Source: Nitrosomonadales bacterium (GTDB taxonomy: Bacteria; Pseudomonadota; Gammaproteobacteria; Burkholderiales; Gallionellaceae). From it: a DNA stretch of 48,248 bases. The notes below the pieces were generated by a model. It was given only the letters and a program-made list of their open reading frames with translations, was not told the origin of the DNA and did not search any database. Made by a program: the position numbers and the translations under genes. Numbering within the stretch: the stretch's first letter is position 1; every line of letters starts with the position of its first letter. Location: positions 1,824 through 50,071 of the forward strand of contig JAHFQY010000017.1 in NCBI GenBank assembly GCA_023259065.1, written 5' to 3'. Below are positions 10,615 through 20,206 of the stretch, in pieces.

Positions 10615-10640
10615 CCCCTCTCCCGCAAGCGGGAGAGGGG
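10615..10640. repeat. Perfect 12-bp-arm palindrome between hpnD and hpnE
   Basis: The arms CCCCTCTCCCGC (10615-10626) and GCGGGAGAGGGG (10629-10640) are perfectly complementary around an AA centre. There is no T-tract, so a classic terminator is unlikely. Such CCTCTCCC/GGGAGAGG palindromes are a known class of dispersed extragenic repeats. Position inside an operon means it could act on mRNA stability between the two genes (inference). Confidence 0.6.
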
Positions 10641-10660
10641 GCAATCGTGAAAAGCCAGCT

Positions 10661-11950
10661 ATGAACCTTGCGGTTGTCGGCGGCGGCTACGCCGGCATGG
10701 CCGCCGCCGTTACCCTGGCCTCGCACGGTATCCGGGTAACCGTACTGGAAAGTGCCAAACAGCTTGGCGGCCGCGCTCGCGGCGTATTGCACAACGGGGT
10801 ACAACTGGATAATGGCCAGCACATCCTGCTGGGCTGCTACCACCATACACTCAAGCTCATCGCACAGGTCGGCGGCAACATCGAGCAGGATTTTTTGCGT
10901 CTGCCGTTGCAGCTCACCCTGCACAACCGCTTTGAATTGCAGGCGCCGCGCCTGCCCGCCCCGCTGCATCTGCTGCTGGGCCTGCTCGGCGCCAAAGGGC
11001 TGACATTCGCGGCCTGCCTGCGTGCCGCGCGCTTCATGCTTGCCATGCGCTGGAAAAAATTCCGTTTGGCACAGGATATCAGCGCCTACGAGTTGCTGCA
11101 GGCACACGGCCAGGATGAGGAGCTGATACGTTTGTTGTGGGAGCCCATCTGCATCTCGGCGCTCAACACCCCCATCCACCAGGCCTCGGCACAGGTGCTG
11201 CTGAACGTGCTGCGCGACAGCCTCAACGGCTCGCGCGCCGACAGCGACATGCTGCTGCCGCGCAAGGACTTCACTGCGCTGTTCCCGGATCGCGCCGCGC
11301 AATACCTGGCCCGGCATGGTGGCGAGGTGCTTACCTCATGCGGGGTGGAAGCCATTGTGCAGAAGGACGACGGGGTGGAATTGCTGAGCGCACAGGGAAG
11401 CATGCGCTTCAGTCATGTAATCTGTGCCGCCTCGCCCGCCGTCAGTGCGCGCCTGTTTCGCACCGTGCCGGCGCTGGTTGGCATCGCGGATCAGATCGAG
11501 GCTATCGCCTATCAGCCCATCTACACTGTCTATCTGCAATTCCCCCCCCATGTGACCTTGCCGCATCCCATGCTGGGGCTGGATCGCTGTTACACGCAGT
11601 GGCTGTTTGACAAAGGCCGGATCGCCGCACAGCACGGGCTGATTGCTGCCGTGATCAGCGCCGAAGGAAGGCATCAGGAATTGGCACACGAGCTGCTTGC
11701 CCAGAAAGTTGTCCAGGAGTTGCGCGAGCATCTGGGAGTTAACGCACCTCCGCTATGGCACAAGGTGATTGCCGAAAAACGCGCCACCTTTGCCTGCGCA
11801 GTCGACCTGCATCGCCCTGCGCATGCCACGCCTTTGCCCACGGTGCTGCTGGCAGGCGACTTCACCGACAACGACTATCCAGCCACGCTGGAGGGGGCGG
11901 TAATCAGCGGCATCCAATGTGCCACACAGTTGCTTACCCAAGGTGCATAA
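10661..11950 (+). CDS. hpnE: Hydroxysqualene dehydroxylase HpnE (FAD-dependent)
   Basis: A 429-residue flavoprotein of the amine oxidase/phytoene desaturase family. HpnE reduces hydroxysqualene to squalene, the last step of the HpnCDE route. The N-terminal dinucleotide-binding motif is clear: VVGGGYAGMAAAVTLASHG at residues 4-22, followed by the second FAD stretch LESAKQLGGRARG. The C-terminal segment VLLAGDFTDNDYPATLEGA is the family's closing FAD motif. The chosen ATG puts the glycine-rich loop at the usual distance; upstream frame would run into hpnD and the palindrome. No squalene-hopene cyclase gene is in the window. Confidence 0.93.
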   Translation: MNLAVVGGGYAGMAAAVTLASHGIRVTVLESAKQLGGRARGVLHNGVQLDNGQHILLGCYHHTLKLIAQVGGNIEQDFLRLPLQLTLHNRFELQAPRLPAPLHLLLGLLGAKGLTFAACLRAARFMLAMRWKKFRLAQDISAYELLQAHGQDEELIRLLWEPICISALNTPIHQASAQVLLNVLRDSLNGSRADSDMLLPRKDFTALFPDRAAQYLARHGGEVLTSCGVEAIVQKDDGVELLSAQGSMRFSHVICAASPAVSARLFRTVPALVGIADQIEAIAYQPIYTVYLQFPPHVTLPHPMLGLDRCYTQWLFDKGRIAAQHGLIAAVISAEGRHQELAHELLAQKVVQELREHLGVNAPPLWHKVIAEKRATFACAVDLHRPAHATPLPTVLLAGDFTDNDYPATLEGAVISGIQCATQLLTQGA

Positions 11951-12135
11951 CACCCTCCACGTGGCGATCCATATCCCTGTTTGATTGCCCAATTTGGGCT
12001 TGCCGAAAACAAAATTGCTAGGCACACTTGCGCCGCTGTAATGGCGATAAAGGAATAGCCAAAACCGAATCCGATATACAGTGTCAATCAGGTTAAATTT
12101 TGTGGTTCCAATCCAAATCAAAAAAGGAGTTTCTC

Positions 12136-12396
12136 ATGATCAAATTTGCACTTCTAGCTGGTTTATCCCTGTTTTCCATCCAGGCAATGGCTACTTGCGA
12201 TGATGTAAAAGCCCAGATTGACGCGAAACTTCAGGCCAAAGGCATCAGCTCTTACACTCTGGAAGTTGTGCCCGTGAGCAATGAAAAAAATGCACCGGCA
12301 GCAGCTTCGGGTGTTGCCGCTCCCAAGGCAAGCAGTGGCAAGGTTGTGGGTAACTGCGACAATGAAACCAAGCAGATCATTTACACCCGCAACTAA
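12136..12396 (+). CDS. Small secreted DUF1161 protein
   Basis: An 86-residue protein with a clear signal peptide (KFALLAGLSLFSIQAMA, likely cut before TCDD). The mature part carries the DUF1161 pattern: TCDDVKAQIDAKLQAKGI, then YTLEVVPV, and GKVVGNCDNETKQIIYTR with the second Cys. The two cysteines probably form a disulphide in the periplasm. The function of the family is unknown. The start is supported by a strong AAGGAG ribosome site 8 bp before ATG; a longer frame from 12100 lacks one. An Ala/Ser-rich stretch (APAAASGVAAPKASS) lies between the two halves. Confidence 0.85.
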   Translation: MIKFALLAGLSLFSIQAMATCDDVKAQIDAKLQAKGISSYTLEVVPVSNEKNAPAAASGVAAPKASSGKVVGNCDNETKQIIYTRN

Positions 12397-12454
12397 TAAC
12401 ACTGCTGTTTTCCCCGGCGTCACGCAGGTGATTTTCCCTGCACGGCATGGGGGT

Positions 12455-12486
12455 GTCGAGCCCACTGTTAACAGCGTGGGCTCGAC
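12455..12486. promoter_or_regulatory. Stem-loop after the DUF1161 gene
   Basis: The arms GTCGAGCCCAC (12455-12465) and GTGGGCTCGAC (12476-12486) pair perfectly around a 10-nt loop. There is no T-run on either strand, so it is not a typical Rho-independent terminator; it may end or protect the DUF1161 message. Confidence 0.5.
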
Positions 12487-12489
12487 TGC

Positions 12490-12510
12490 ATTTATGCATC
12501 ATGCATAAAT
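12490..12510. promoter_or_regulatory. AT-rich palindrome upstream of the two-helix membrane protein gene
   Basis: ATTTATGCA (12490-12498) and TGCATAAAT (12502-12510) are perfect inverted repeats around TCA, 47 bp before the next ATG. The size and composition fit an operator for a dimeric regulator, but the regulator is unknown. Confidence 0.4.
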
Positions 12511-12556
12511 CCGCTGCCACAGGAATTTCTGTAACAGCACTAAACTGGAATAAACC

Positions 12557-13207
12557 ATGCTCGCACAACTAAGCAACTCCCCCTACCTTATCGCTGCTTT
12601 GGCATTCGGAATGCTGGGCCTTATCCTGACGTTCACCGGCATAGTGGCCCTGACACGTGCACATATACTGTCATTTAGCGCACAGTTGCTGCTGGGGCTG
12701 TTACTAATGGCTGCGGGAACTTTGTCAGGGTTGATTGCCTTTGGCATTCAGGGCTACCAGGCGCTGACCCGCGAGGAAGTCGCCGCGAGAATAACCGTGG
12801 TGCCTGTCAGTCCCCAACATTTCACCGCAACCTTCCATTATCCGGACGGGCGCGTGGCCAGGTTCAATATTGCCGGGGATGAGATTTACGTCGATGCCCA
12901 CATACTCAAGTGGCAGCCACTGGCCAATTTTTTTGGCCTGCACACCGCGTACGAGCTGGACCGGGTGGGCGGGCGTTACCGCGAGATCGAGCAGGAGCGC
13001 TCGGCCGAGCGCACCCTGTACTCGCTGAGCCAGGCCAGGAAAGTCGACTTATTCGGCTTGCGCGAGCGCCATACATTTCTGGCGCCATTCTTCGATGCAA
13101 AGTATGGCTCTGCCACCTACGTTCCGGTAACAGAGGCGGGAGAACTGGAGCTGCGTGTTTCCACTACGGGCTTGCTGATGCGGGAGTTATTGCCCAAAGG
13201 GTTATAA
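12557..13207 (+). CDS. Conserved membrane protein with two N-terminal helices
   Basis: A 216-residue protein not assigned to a named family by me. Residues about 10-32 (LIAALAFGMLGLILTFTGIV) and 42-66 (LLLGLLLMAAGTLSGLIAFG) are membrane helices. The rest (about 70-216) is a soluble domain with TATFHYPDGRVARFNIAGDE and DAHILKWQPLANFFGLHTAY. The C-terminal part contains FGLRERHTFLAPFFDAKYG and ends with an ELRVSTTGLLMRELLP segment. I recall related proteins in gammaproteobacteria loosely labelled as efflux-related, without evidence. The two-helix hairpin places the soluble part on one face of the inner membrane. It precedes parA by 87 bp. Confidence 0.75.
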   Translation: MLAQLSNSPYLIAALAFGMLGLILTFTGIVALTRAHILSFSAQLLLGLLLMAAGTLSGLIAFGIQGYQALTREEVAARITVVPVSPQHFTATFHYPDGRVARFNIAGDEIYVDAHILKWQPLANFFGLHTAYELDRVGGRYREIEQERSAERTLYSLSQARKVDLFGLRERHTFLAPFFDAKYGSATYVPVTEAGELELRVSTTGLLMRELLPKGL

Positions 13208-13229
13208 TCCCTGCACACATCGCATAAAT

Positions 13230-13261
13230 GATGAGTTGTCACGCAAGCAGCGCAACTCATC
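13230..13261. promoter_or_regulatory. Stem-loop between the membrane protein gene and parA
   Basis: The arms GATGAGTTG (13230-13238) and CAACTCATC (13253-13261) pair perfectly around a 14-nt loop. There is no T-run. It may be a weak terminator, or an operator for the ParA gene that starts 34 bp later. Confidence 0.4.
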
Positions 13262-13294
13262 CCACGCAAGTTTCAGTTAGAATTAGCATCTGTT

Positions 13295-14062
13295 ATGACC
13301 ATCATTGCTGTCTTCAATCAAAAAGGCGGGGTCGGCAAGACCACCACCGCTCTTAACCTCGCTGCAGCCCTGGCACGCAATGGACGCGTAACCTACGCGG
13401 TGGATCTGGATCCCCAGGCGCAACTAAGCGGTATCGCCGGTATCACCGCCGGCTCAGGCGATGACACGGTATTGAGCCTGTTCCAGCGCAATCGGCCCTT
13501 GCGCGAACTGATACGCGAATCTACCAGCGGCATTCAGGTCATTCCATCCCATGCCGAGCTGTCAAAAGTTGACGCCCTGTTTGGCAAGGGGTTCAACGTG
13601 GTCAATCGCCTCAATGCCAGTTTGAAAGCAGAGGAACTGGGAACCGCCGATACCCCCCTGATCATCGATTGCTGCCCGATGATAGGCGTGCTGTCGCTGA
13701 ACGCCATATTTGCCTGCGATTGCCTGATCGTTCCCATCTCCGCTGATTACCTCTCGGCCAAGGGCGCGATACAAATCGAGAAAACCCTCAAGGCTCTGGA
13801 GCACGTACTCAAGCGCCGTGTCAAACGCCGTTACCTGCTTACGCGATTTGACGGACGCCGGAACATGTCGGGTGAGGTGTTGCGCATGGCGGAGGAAAAG
13901 TTTGGCGAAGATGTGTGCCGAACCCGCATTGCAGAAAATGTCAGCCTGGCAGAAAGTCCGGCCCTGAACAAAACGGTGTTTCAGCACGCCCCCAGCAGCC
14001 GCGGGGCGCATGATTACGACGAGTTGCTGGAAGAGTTGCTGGCAGACGGGGTGATAGAATAA
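13295..14062 (+). CDS. Orphan ParA/MinD-type ATPase
   Basis: A 255-residue P-loop ATPase with the deviant Walker A KGGVGKTTT (residues 10-18), the signature lysine being K10. AVDLDPQAQLSGI near 39-51 is the ParA A' motif, and IIDCCPMIGVLSLNAIFACD near 123-142 is the Walker B region, in which the usual DxPP is DCCP. Such proteins position DNA, plasmids or protein complexes using a dimer that releases on hydrolysis. No parB or centromere-like repeat is seen beside it, so it is not a standard segregation pair; cargo-positioning roles (chemotaxis arrays, pili, carboxysomes) are alternatives. No clear ribosome site precedes the ATG. Confidence 0.85.
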   Translation: MTIIAVFNQKGGVGKTTTALNLAAALARNGRVTYAVDLDPQAQLSGIAGITAGSGDDTVLSLFQRNRPLRELIRESTSGIQVIPSHAELSKVDALFGKGFNVVNRLNASLKAEELGTADTPLIIDCCPMIGVLSLNAIFACDCLIVPISADYLSAKGAIQIEKTLKALEHVLKRRVKRRYLLTRFDGRRNMSGEVLRMAEEKFGEDVCRTRIAENVSLAESPALNKTVFQHAPSSRGAHDYDELLEELLADGVIE

Positions 14063-14083
14063 ACGCTTTAGTTTGAACGCGCT

Positions 14084-14293
14084 TTATTTTGAAATAAGGG
14101 ACAGGATCTCTTCAACCGAGGCGGCATCAGAAGGCCGCACTTCACCCTGCTTGACCTCGCAGCGCAGAATTTCACAATAACGGTACATCTGTTTCAGCTT
14201 GCGCTCAACTTCAGCCTGGTCGCGGCCGCCAATCAGCAAGTTGCTAATTTGTTGCCCGTCCCGCGTCCGTATCGAACATTCAAATTTCAGCAT
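14084..14293 (-). CDS. Small uncharacterised protein
   Basis: A 69-residue ORF convergent with parA, the two stops being about 20 bp apart. It begins MLKFECSIRTRDGQ and includes a charged helix (DQAEVERKLKQMYRYCEILR), ending SVEEILSLISK. A strong ribosome site, GGGGGAG, stands about 5 bp before the ATG, which is the main reason to call it real. Two cysteines are present. I do not recognise the family. The composition (small, basic and acidic patches, no signal peptide) suggests a cytosolic protein. Confidence 0.6.
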   Translation of the reverse strand: MLKFECSIRTRDGQQISNLLIGGRDQAEVERKLKQMYRYCEILRCEVKQGEVRPSDAASVEEILSLISK

Positions 14294-14575
14294 ATCTCCC
14301 CCGAGTACTAAAATTGGTCTGCAGCCATAATTTGCAACATTAGCATACTCTTTTGATTATATGTCCACTTTATTACGCCATGGAGATGGCGAGGAGAATG
14401 AAGCATGGCACTGCAGTTGCCCTCACAGCCTGAACCCCAAACATTGCGATCCGGTGTCGTTTCAAGTTGATGAAATTTCAATTGGCAGGCAAACTGCGGG
14501 GACATGCTCAATTGCTGATTCAATGTATTTTTGGCGTGCCACTTGAAGCAGGCAAGTTCCTTACAGGAGGTTTAA

Positions 14576-15436
14576 TTGCAGTCTTCAACAAGCTATTTTT
14601 TTGTAGCCAACGCCCTGGTGATTGCGGGAAGCATAATGTTGCTGAGCGTGCTGCTGGGTATCCAGCGCTTGTACATAAAACTTGCCTCAAGAAAAACCCG
14701 CGCCAATAAATATTTCCTGATGCTACCCGCCCTGCTCCTCATTCTTGGGTATCTGGGCTATCTGCCTATTTTCTGGAAGACACAAAAGAACTGGCACGAT
14801 CTGATCATGCCGGGAGTGCTTTTTGTCTCGGCATTCTCCTTATGGTTCAGCCATAAAGTGTCTTTGCAAAGCATGGTTGATTGGGTTCTGGAGCAGGAAA
14901 ACATCACCGATCCGCTGATGGGGATTTATAACCGCCGCTACCTGGAGCGCAGGTTGGCCGAGGAGGTGGCGCGTGCGCAGCGCTATGGCGCGCCTCTATC
15001 CGTGTTCCTGCTTGATATTGATCAACTCAAGGACATCAATAAATCCCATGGCCGCCGCACTGGCGACCAGGTTCTCGTGCATCTGGGGAAATTGCTGCTG
15101 GAATATGTGCGTGAATCGGACGAGGTCGCTCGCTATGATCAGGATGCAGTCCTGGTGATGACCCCCAATACCGCTATACACGACACCCATCTGCTGGCTG
15201 ACCGGATCAGGCAAAGGGTTGAGGTACACCCGCTGCTGCTAAATGCCAGAACTGACAAGGAAGAAAGAATCGCCATCAGGATCAGTGTAGGCGTGGCAAC
15301 CATGCAGGGCAGTTTCGACAGCCTGGAAAAGCTGCTGCAACGCGCCGAAGTTGCCTTGCAGCAAGCCCGGCAGGACGGTGGGAACCGGGTTGTTGTTTCT
15401 GAAACAGGCTTTACTGAAACCAAGACATTGAACTGA
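14576..15436 (+). CDS. Membrane-bound GGDEF-domain protein with degenerate active site
   Basis: A 286-residue protein starting at a TTG codon, chosen because a perfect AGGAGG lies 5 bp before it. Residues 8-28, 47-66 and 76-92 are membrane helices. A GGDEF domain fills residues 110-275: ITDPLMGIYNRRYLERRL, metal-ligand Asp in LLDIDQLKDIN (D147), and the ISVGVAT end motif. The catalytic GG(D/E)EF motif is DQDAV at 188-192, losing both glycines and the acidic residue at position four, so cyclase activity is unlikely. The product-binding I-site RxxD is intact (R179, D182) at the correct five-residue spacing. It may sense c-di-GMP at the membrane (inference). Confidence 0.88.
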   Translation: MQSSTSYFFVANALVIAGSIMLLSVLLGIQRLYIKLASRKTRANKYFLMLPALLLILGYLGYLPIFWKTQKNWHDLIMPGVLFVSAFSLWFSHKVSLQSMVDWVLEQENITDPLMGIYNRRYLERRLAEEVARAQRYGAPLSVFLLDIDQLKDINKSHGRRTGDQVLVHLGKLLLEYVRESDEVARYDQDAVLVMTPNTAIHDTHLLADRIRQRVEVHPLLLNARTDKEERIAIRISVGVATMQGSFDSLEKLLQRAEVALQQARQDGGNRVVVSETGFTETKTLN

Positions 15437-15480
15437 TCCCGGCAACCGCTCCGCCAGGCATCAATCTCGCAGAGTCACTA

Positions 15481-16221
15481 TCAACGGGCAGCGCGTTGCC
15501 TGCGGGCCTCATACAGGCACACGCCGGTACTGACTGACACATTCAGGCTTTCCACGCTACCCAGCATGGGGATCCGCACCAGTTGATCGCAGGTCTCCTT
15601 GGTCAGGCGGCGCAGCCCCTCACCTTCAGCCCCCAGTACCCAGGCAATGGCACCGGTGTGTTTGAAACCATGCAAGTCGGTTTCAGCCTCGCCATCGGCT
15701 CCCACTACCCAGATATCGCGCTCCTTCAACTCGCGCAGGGTACGCGCAATATTGGTGACGGTGATATAGGGCACGGTTTCCGCAGCGCCGCAGGCCACTT
15801 TTTCCACCGTGGCGTTAATCCCCACCGCCCTGTCCTTGGGGGCAATCACCGCATGCACGCCAAAGGCATCGGCACTGCGCAGGCAGGCGCCCAGATTGTG
15901 CGGGTCCTGCACCCCGTCCAGCACCAGCAACAGGGCCGGTTCGGTCAGGGTATCCAGCACATCATCCAGATGCTGCACGCGTTGTGCCGTATCCACACGG
16001 GCCACCACGCCCTGATGCCGGGTATTGCCCGCCATGCCGTCGAGGCGCTTGCCATCTACCGGCACCACGCGCACATCGTGCTCTTCGGCCAGTTTAAGCA
16101 AATCACGGGCACGCGGATCGCGTCGTTGTGAATCAACGTAGATTTCCAGCACGCTGTCCGCGTTCTGGCGGATGCGCCCGATGACCGCGTGGAAGCCGTG
16201 AATAATGCGCGACTCAGCCAT
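15481..16221 (-). CDS. rlmB: 23S rRNA (guanosine-2'-O-)-methyltransferase RlmB
   Basis: A 246-residue SPOUT methyltransferase that methylates the 2'-O of a guanosine (G2251 in E. coli) in 23S rRNA. The N-terminal L30e-like RNA-binding part runs [14 protein letters not shown] to [12 protein letters not shown]. The knotted catalytic domain shows [18 protein letters not shown] (motif 1), [13 protein letters not shown] (motif 2) and [22 protein letters not shown] (motif 3). The ATG at 16221 gives the standard [13 protein letters not shown] start; it overlaps the rnr stop by 8 bp. rnr-rlmB is a conserved operon. Confidence 0.97.
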   Translation of the reverse strand: MAESRIIHGFHAVIGRIRQNADSVLEIYVDSQRRDPRARDLLKLAEEHDVRVVPVDGKRLDGMAGNTRHQGVVARVDTAQRVQHLDDVLDTLTEPALLLVLDGVQDPHNLGACLRSADAFGVHAVIAPKDRAVGINATVEKVACGAAETVPYITVTNIARTLRELKERDIWVVGADGEAETDLHGFKHTGAIAWVLGAEGEGLRRLTKETCDQLVRIPMLGSVESLNVSVSTGVCLYEARRQRAAR

Positions 16222-18484
16222 GGTGCTTTTTGTCTTTCTTGTCTTTATGGTGCTTCTTGGGTGCACTGTCGCCCCACGCCCCTGCCCTGTTCGCATCAAC
16301 CCTGCCCAACTCCCCGGGCTGGCTTTCCAGCACAAAGTCGATCTTGGTGCTTTCCATATCCACCCTGACTACCTGTACACGCACGCGATCGCCGAGACGG
16401 TAACGTTTGCCGGTGTGCTCGCCCAGCATCTGGTGCTTGGCCGCATCGAAGTGGAAGTAGTCCGAGCCCAGTTCGGAAACATGCACCAGTCCCTCAACGT
16501 ACAGATCATCCAGGGCAATAAACAAGCCAAAGCCGGTGACCGAGGAAATGGTGCCGTCAAACACGCTGCCCAAGTGGTCGCGCATATAGAAGCATTTCAG
16601 CCAGGCTTCCACGTCACGCGTTGCATCATCGGCGCGGCGCTCGGTCTGTGAGCAGTGTATGCCCAGGGCATCCCATTTATCGTGGGGTTTGTACTGCTTG
16701 CCATGCAGCACGGCCTTGATGGCACGGTGCACCAACAGGTCCGGATAACGGCGTATGGGCGAGGTGAAGTGCGCGTAGGCTTCATAACCGAGGCCGAAGT
16801 GGCCCACATTGTCCGGGCAATAGCGCGCCTGGCGCAGGGAACGCAGCATCACGGTCTGCAACAGACCCGCATCCGGACGGCCTTTGATCTCCTTGAGCAG
16901 CTTGGAGTAATCTGCCGCCTCAGGCTCGTCACCGCCGCCCAGCTGCAGGCCGAATTCCTTGAAGAATTCGCGCACCGCTTCCAGTTTCTCCGGAGTTGGC
17001 CCTTCGTGCACACGGTACAGCACGGGGTGCTCGTGCTCATGCAGAAAGTCTGCCGCACATACGTTGGCCGCCAGCATGCACTCCTCAATCAGCTTGTGAG
17101 CATCATTACGCACCACCGGCACTATGCGCTCTATCTTGCCCTGATCGTTGAACATCATCTGTGTTTCCACGGTCTCAAAGTCTATCGCGCCGCGCTTGGC
17201 GCGCGCCTGCAGTAATTTCTGGAACAGACTGTAGAGGTCGTTGATATGCGGCAATACCGCAGCAAACTGCTGCGCCTCTTCGCCCTGCGGGTTGGTCAGC
17301 ATGGCGGCGACCTGGTTATAAGTGAGGCGCGCATGAGAGAACATCACCGAGGGGTAAAAACGATATTTCTCGATTTCACCCGCATTGCTGATCTGCATGT
17401 CACACACCATGCACAAACGATTCACATTGGGATTGATGGAGCACAGGCCGTTGGAAAGCTCTTCCGGCAGCATCGGTATCACGCGGCGCGGGAAGTACAC
17501 GGAATTGCCACGATTGAGCGCTTCGCGATCCAGCGCATCGCCCGGCTGCACATATGAACTAACGTCGGCAATCGCCACTACCAGGCGGAAGCCATTCCCA
17601 TTGGGCTCGCAGTACACGGCATCGTCAAAATCCCGCGCTGTTTCACCGTCTATCGTCACCAACGGCAGCTGGCGCACATCTTCGCGCCCGGCGTAATCCT
17701 CGGGCAACACTTCAGGGGCAAATTTCTCGGCCTGGTGCTTGGTGTCGGCCGGAAACTCATTGGGCAAGTCATGCTTGCGCAGGGCAATCTCGATTTCCAT
17801 GCCCGCATCGGCATAGTTTCCCAGCACCTCTACAATACGTCCGATCGGCTGCGCATGCTTGCTGGGCTGCTGTACCAGTTCCAGCATCACCACCTGGCCT
17901 GTCTGTGCACCCATATGCTCGCCGGGGGCCACCAGGATGTCCTGGCTGATGCGGCGGTTCTCCGCCACCACAAACAGGATGCCGTGCTCCTCGTACAAGC
18001 GCCCCACCAGGCGCTTGGTGGCATGTTCCAGCACCTCGACAATGCTGGCCTCGCGCCTGCCGCGCCGGTCTACACTGCCTGCTCGTGCCATCACGGTGTC
18101 GCCGTGCAGCACCTTGTGCATTTCCTTGGCGCTTATCATCAGGTCTGCGCTGCCATCATCCGGAATCAGGAAGCCGAAGCCATCGGGATGGCCCTGCACC
18201 TTGCCCTTGATCAGGTCCAGCTTTTCCATGATGCAGATGGCGCGTTTGCGGTTGCGCATGATCTGGCCGTCACGCTCCATGGCGCGCAGGCGGCGGATAA
18301 ACAGCTCTTCTTCATCCAGCTCTATGTGCAGCAGGCTGCACAGGTCTTCCTGGTCTATGGGCATGCCCTGCTCGGCCAGTATTTGCAGGATGTACTCGCG
18401 GCTGGGCAAGGGGTGATCGTATTGTTCGCGCTCGCGTTCCAGGAATGGATCAAGTGTGCGAATATTTTTTTTCTTATTTGTCAT
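16214..18484 (-). CDS. rnr: Ribonuclease R
   Basis: A 756-residue 3'-to-5' exoribonuclease of the RNB family that degrades structured RNA. Domain order is visible: N-terminal winged helix ([20 protein letters not shown]), cold-shock domains ([31 protein letters not shown]), the RNB core with the metal-binding Asp cluster [17 protein letters not shown] and [15 protein letters not shown], then an S1 domain ([19 protein letters not shown]). It ends in a Lys-rich tail. It is somewhat shorter than the E. coli enzyme (about 813). The start codon at 18484-18482 directly abuts the -35 box of the divergent tRNA promoter. A ribosome site AGGA lies about 11 bp upstream. Confidence 0.97.
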   Translation of the reverse strand: MTNKKKNIRTLDPFLEREREQYDHPLPSREYILQILAEQGMPIDQEDLCSLLHIELDEEELFIRRLRAMERDGQIMRNRKRAICIMEKLDLIKGKVQGHPDGFGFLIPDDGSADLMISAKEMHKVLHGDTVMARAGSVDRRGRREASIVEVLEHATKRLVGRLYEEHGILFVVAENRRISQDILVAPGEHMGAQTGQVVMLELVQQPSKHAQPIGRIVEVLGNYADAGMEIEIALRKHDLPNEFPADTKHQAEKFAPEVLPEDYAGREDVRQLPLVTIDGETARDFDDAVYCEPNGNGFRLVVAIADVSSYVQPGDALDREALNRGNSVYFPRRVIPMLPEELSNGLCSINPNVNRLCMVCDMQISNAGEIEKYRFYPSVMFSHARLTYNQVAAMLTNPQGEEAQQFAAVLPHINDLYSLFQKLLQARAKRGAIDFETVETQMMFNDQGKIERIVPVVRNDAHKLIEECMLAANVCAADFLHEHEHPVLYRVHEGPTPEKLEAVREFFKEFGLQLGGGDEPEAADYSKLLKEIKGRPDAGLLQTVMLRSLRQARYCPDNVGHFGLGYEAYAHFTSPIRRYPDLLVHRAIKAVLHGKQYKPHDKWDALGIHCSQTERRADDATRDVEAWLKCFYMRDHLGSVFDGTISSVTGFGLFIALDDLYVEGLVHVSELGSDYFHFDAAKHQMLGEHTGKRYRLGDRVRVQVVRVDMESTKIDFVLESQPGELGRVDANRAGAWGDSAPKKHHKDKKDKKHHG

Positions 18485-18512
18485 TGACAGAAAATCCTAT
18501 AGCAATTAAAGT
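18484..18512 (+). promoter_or_regulatory. Promoter of tRNA-Leu
   Basis: The -35 box is a perfect TTGACA (18484-18489), followed by a 17-bp spacer and TAAAGT (18507-18512) as -10. A transcript would begin near 18519, about 16 bp before the mature tRNA 5' end. The -35 box begins at the first base of the divergent rnr start codon. Confidence 0.7.
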
Positions 18513-18534
18513 ACGCGCCCTCAAGCAATCTAAT

Positions 18535-18619
18535 GCCCAGATGGCGGAATTGGTAGACGCGCACGGTTCAGGTCCGTGTGCCGCAAGGTGTGGAGGTTCG
18601 AGTCCTCTTCTGGGCACCA
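18535..18619 (+). tRNA. tRNA-Leu(CAG)
   Basis: An 85-nt tRNA with the CCA end encoded (18617-18619). The acceptor stem GCCCAGA pairs with TCTGGGC. The D arm contains GGTAGACGC, and the anticodon stem CACGG/CCGTG encloses TTCAGGT with anticodon CAG at 18569-18571, reading CUG. A long variable arm (GTGCCGCAAGGTGT region) is typical of class II leucine tRNAs, and the T-arm loop is GTTCGAGTC. It lies on the opposite strand to its protein-coding neighbours. Confidence 0.97.
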
Positions 18620-18789
18620 AGCTTTAGTTGTTCTATTAGCTTTAGTTGCCTCTGTTGTCGTAGCCGAAATTCTGGCTATTCCAAATTCCGTTTCAGGAAA
18701 GTTATTTCCCTGGAACATCCCGGTTTCCCGTGACTGAGTCTCAAGTTCCCACGAACTACTGGTTAAAAACAAATGGGTTAAAAACAAAC

Positions 18790-18820
18790 GCGCACCGCCG
18801 GTCTGGCAGTGCGCTTTTTT
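18790..18820. terminator. Rho-independent terminator between tRNA-Leu and purA
   Basis: GCGCAC (18790-18795) and GTGCGC (18809-18814) form a stem with an inner GCC/GGC pairing, followed by TTTTTT on the + strand. On the - strand the hairpin is followed by GTTTGTTTT, so it can also serve the end of purA. The 170 bp between the tRNA and this hairpin hold no other recognisable feature. Confidence 0.8.
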
Positions 18821-18859
18821 GTTTTTACCTACTTCACTTCTGATGCTGGACAATTGTGC

Positions 18860-20203
<1,344 letters not shown>

Positions 20204-20206
20204 TTA

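Noticed and set aside
14308-14523. 71-codon - strand ORF upstream of the GGDEF gene
   Set aside because: No ribosome site and no recognisable sequence pattern; the region is better seen as a leader between divergent genes.
18530-18853. Reading frame of 107 residues on the - strand over the tRNA gene, with an EEDSNLHTLRHTDLN-like stretch
   Set aside because: It is antisense to tRNA-Leu and its terminator. This translated tRNA-Leu pattern is a known source of false proteins.
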